Part shown: positions 6,103 to 7,264 of the stretch, one piece after another | Numbering within the stretch: position 1 is the first letter of the stretch | Layout of the letters: every line of letters starts with the position of its first letter | Assembly: GCA_004356335.1 (NCBI GenBank) | Contig: SMXP01000046.1 | Location: forward strand, 1 to 7,264 | Length of the DNA: 7,264 bases | Direction: 5' to 3' | DNA from: Alphaproteobacteria bacterium | Lineage (GTDB): Bacteria > Pseudomonadota > Alphaproteobacteria > SMXP01 | Position numbers and translations under genes: made by a program | The notes under the pieces: generated by a model | The model's input: only the letters and a program-made list of their open reading frames with translations | Databases searched by the model: none | Told to the model about the DNA's origin: nothing

Positions 6103-7080
6103 ATGGCAGACTCGGCTTCCTTCGTTAAACCGCATTTTGAGCGCGTCGCCTTGATTGGTTTGGGCTTGATCGGCTCGTCGTTATGCCACGCTATGCGTCG
6201 CGCGGATTTGGCCACTCATATTGCGGGCCATGCGCGCACCGCCGAAACGCGCAAAGTGGCCCTTGAAATAGGTCTGGTCGATACGATTCATGAGGATGCG
6301 GCATCGGCGGTCCAAGATGCCGACCTCATCATTATGTGCACGCCCGTAGGCGTATGCGGAGAAATTGCGCGGGCCATCAAGCCGGCGCTCAAACAAGGGG
6401 CGATCTTCAGCGATGTCGGTTCCATCAAACAGGCGCTGATACGCGACGTCGCGCCCCATATCCCGGACGGCGTCCATTTTGTGCCCGTCCATCCCATTGC
6501 GGGAACCGAGCAGTCCGGCCCTCGGTCCGGTTTCGCTGAATTATTTACCCATCGTTGGTGCATCCTCACGCCGCTTTCGGATCAAAAATCGGATGAATAT
6601 GCCGAAGCGGTCCGACTGCTGACGGCATTTTGGCAAGCCTGCGGCAGTATGGTCGAGTGCATGGACCCCAAACATCACGATCTCGTTTTGGCGATCACAA
6701 GTCATGTGCCCCATCTCATTGCCTATAATCTTGTGGGTACAGCTTCGGATCTCGAAACCGTGACGCGCTCGGAGGTGATCAAATACAGCGCTGCGGGCTT
6801 TCGTGATTCAACACGGTTAGCGGCATCGGATCCCACTATGTGGCGAGATGTTTTTCTCAATAATAAAGACGCCGTGTTGGAAATGCTCGGACGGTTCACC
6901 GAGGATTTGTCGGCATTGCAGCGGGCGATCCGATGGGGTGACGGCGATGCTCTTTTTGATCTTTTTACGCGGACGCGGGCGGTTCGCCGGTCGATCGTCG
7001 AGGCCGGCCAAGAAACGGAAGAGCCTGACTTTGGCCGCCGGCATAAAGATTTGGCGCCGAAAGAAGATTCATCCGACTAA
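6103..7080 (+). CDS. Prephenate/arogenate dehydrogenase (TyrC)
   Basis: TyrC-type enzymes oxidatively decarboxylate prephenate to 4-hydroxyphenylpyruvate, and/or arogenate to tyrosine, usually with NAD+. The N-terminal Rossmann motif is GLGLIGSS (19-26), followed by CTPVG (79-83) and SDVGSIK (103-109). Likely active-site residues, by comparison with Aquifex PDH, are S107, H130 in PVHPIAGTEQSGP, H201/H204 in SHVPHLIA and R238 in FRDSTRLAASDPTMW. The length of 325 residues includes a polar, acidic tail after about 300. No ACT domain is present, so feedback control, if any, acts at the catalytic domain. The ATG follows the hisC stop by one base without a good ribosome binding site, implying coupling. 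The TAA stop is part of the repeat that follows. Confidence 0.94.
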   Translation: MADSASFVKPHFERVALIGLGLIGSSLCHAMRRADLATHIAGHARTAETRKVALEIGLVDTIHEDAASAVQDADLIIMCTPVGVCGEIARAIKPALKQGAIFSDVGSIKQALIRDVAPHIPDGVHFVPVHPIAGTEQSGPRSGFAELFTHRWCILTPLSDQKSDEYAEAVRLLTAFWQACGSMVECMDPKHHDLVLAITSHVPHLIAYNLVGTASDLETVTRSEVIKYSAAGFRDSTRLAASDPTMWRDVFLNNKDAVLEMLGRFTEDLSALQRAIRWGDGDALFDLFTRTRAVRRSIVEAGQETEEPDFGRRHKDLAPKEDSSD

Positions 7081-7140
7081 AGCGCATTCAGGAAAAGTGG
7101 ACACCGGTTTTCCGTCCGAATGCGCGACAAAACAAAGACT
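7078..7140 (+). repeat. Palindromic intergenic repeat, copy 3
   Basis: First unit of a tandem array directly after tyrC. The outer stem is GCGCATTC/GAATGCGC (7082-7089 with 7118-7125) and the inner stem GGAAAA/TTTTCC, with loop GTGGACACCGG. The opening TAAAGCG corresponds to TAGAGCG of other copies and contains the tyrC stop codon. Over 7082-7140 it differs from the next unit at only four positions. Confidence 0.9.
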
Positions 7141-7203
7141 TAGAGCGCATTCAGGAAAAGTGGCGCCCGGTTTTCCGTCCGAATGCGCGACAAAATAAAG
7201 ACT
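7141..7203 (+). repeat. Palindromic intergenic repeat, copy 4
   Basis: Second tandem unit with the same outer stem (7145-7152 with 7181-7188) and inner stem, and loop GTGGCGCCCGG. Its start is exactly 63 bp after the equivalent base of copy 3. Confidence 0.9.
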
Positions 7204-7221
7204 TAAGAGCGCATTCAGGAA
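7204..7221 (+). repeat. Truncated third repeat unit
   Basis: The third unit begins with TAAGAGCGCATTCAGGAA (one extra A, so 64 bp register) and stops within the left inner arm. Its AGGAA lies 10 bases before the start of the next gene and is the only plausible ribosome binding site there. Confidence 0.75.
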
Positions 7222-7231
7222 TGAAACGTAA

Positions 7232-7264
7232 ATGACAAAGGACGATCTTTGGGTCTTCGGATAC
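7232..7264 (+). CDS. Gamma-glutamylcyclotransferase (ChaC-like), 5' end only
   Basis: ATG at 7232 opens a frame reading MTKDDLWVFGY to the window edge. The DLWVFGY stretch matches the start of ChaC-type gamma-glutamylcyclotransferases, where it continues as GSL and forms part of the substrate-binding loop. These cytoplasmic enzymes release 5-oxoproline from gamma-glutamyl peptides, for ChaC from glutathione. Only 11 codons are visible, so the call rests on one motif. It lies 151 bp after tyrC on the same strand, with tandem repeats between. AGGAA, inside the truncated repeat unit, is 10 bases upstream. A closer ATG at 7221 ends after four codons. Confidence 0.6.
   Translation, partial: MTKDDLWVFGY

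Noticed and set aside
7078..7221. CRISPR-like array
   Set aside because: The units are contiguous 63-bp tandem copies with no unique spacers, and related copies are scattered at other gene ends.

Overview
The window looks like a chromosomal segment of an alphaproteobacterium. The evidence is the paired metX-metW genes, a chorismate mutase / HisC-type aminotransferase / TyrC gene run, and several copies of an intergenic palindromic repeat built around AAAAGTG...CCGGTTTT, a form common in alphaproteobacterial genomes. The genus cannot be fixed from sequence alone.

Layout. Positions 1-285 are a visibly AT-rich stretch with no convincing gene, holding one long hairpin (152-196). Next is an insertion sequence of the IS5 type with one intact transposase on the minus strand (294-1664). 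Its proposed ends, near 286 and 1852, are a 14/15 inverted repeat. A repeat unit (1859-1921) separates the IS from metW (1919-2569) and metX (2573-3766), a tight minus-strand pair for acylating homoserine in methionine synthesis. The 320-bp divergent intergenic region (3767-4086) holds candidate promoters for both directions, a possible 14-codon leader ORF that overlaps the metX start, and another repeat copy.

The plus strand then carries a compact operon: an AroQ-type chorismate mutase with an unusual C-terminal domain (4087-5013), a HisC-family PLP aminotransferase (5010-6101, ATGA overlap) and prephenate/arogenate dehydrogenase TyrC (6103-7080, 1-nt gap). Together these can take chorismate to prephenate and on to tyrosine, and the aminotransferase may also serve histidine synthesis. 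After tyrC come two full tandem repeat units and a truncated third (7078-7221). The window ends with the first 11 codons of a probable ChaC-type gamma-glutamylcyclotransferase (7232 onward).

The most interesting structure is the repeat family. Its copies keep their stems through paired base changes, a following module always starts exactly 63 bp (once 64 bp) after the first, the stop codons of metW and tyrC sit at the same position of the repeat, and the truncated last unit appears to supply the ribosome binding site of the next gene. Nothing here is a clear novel defence or mobile system.
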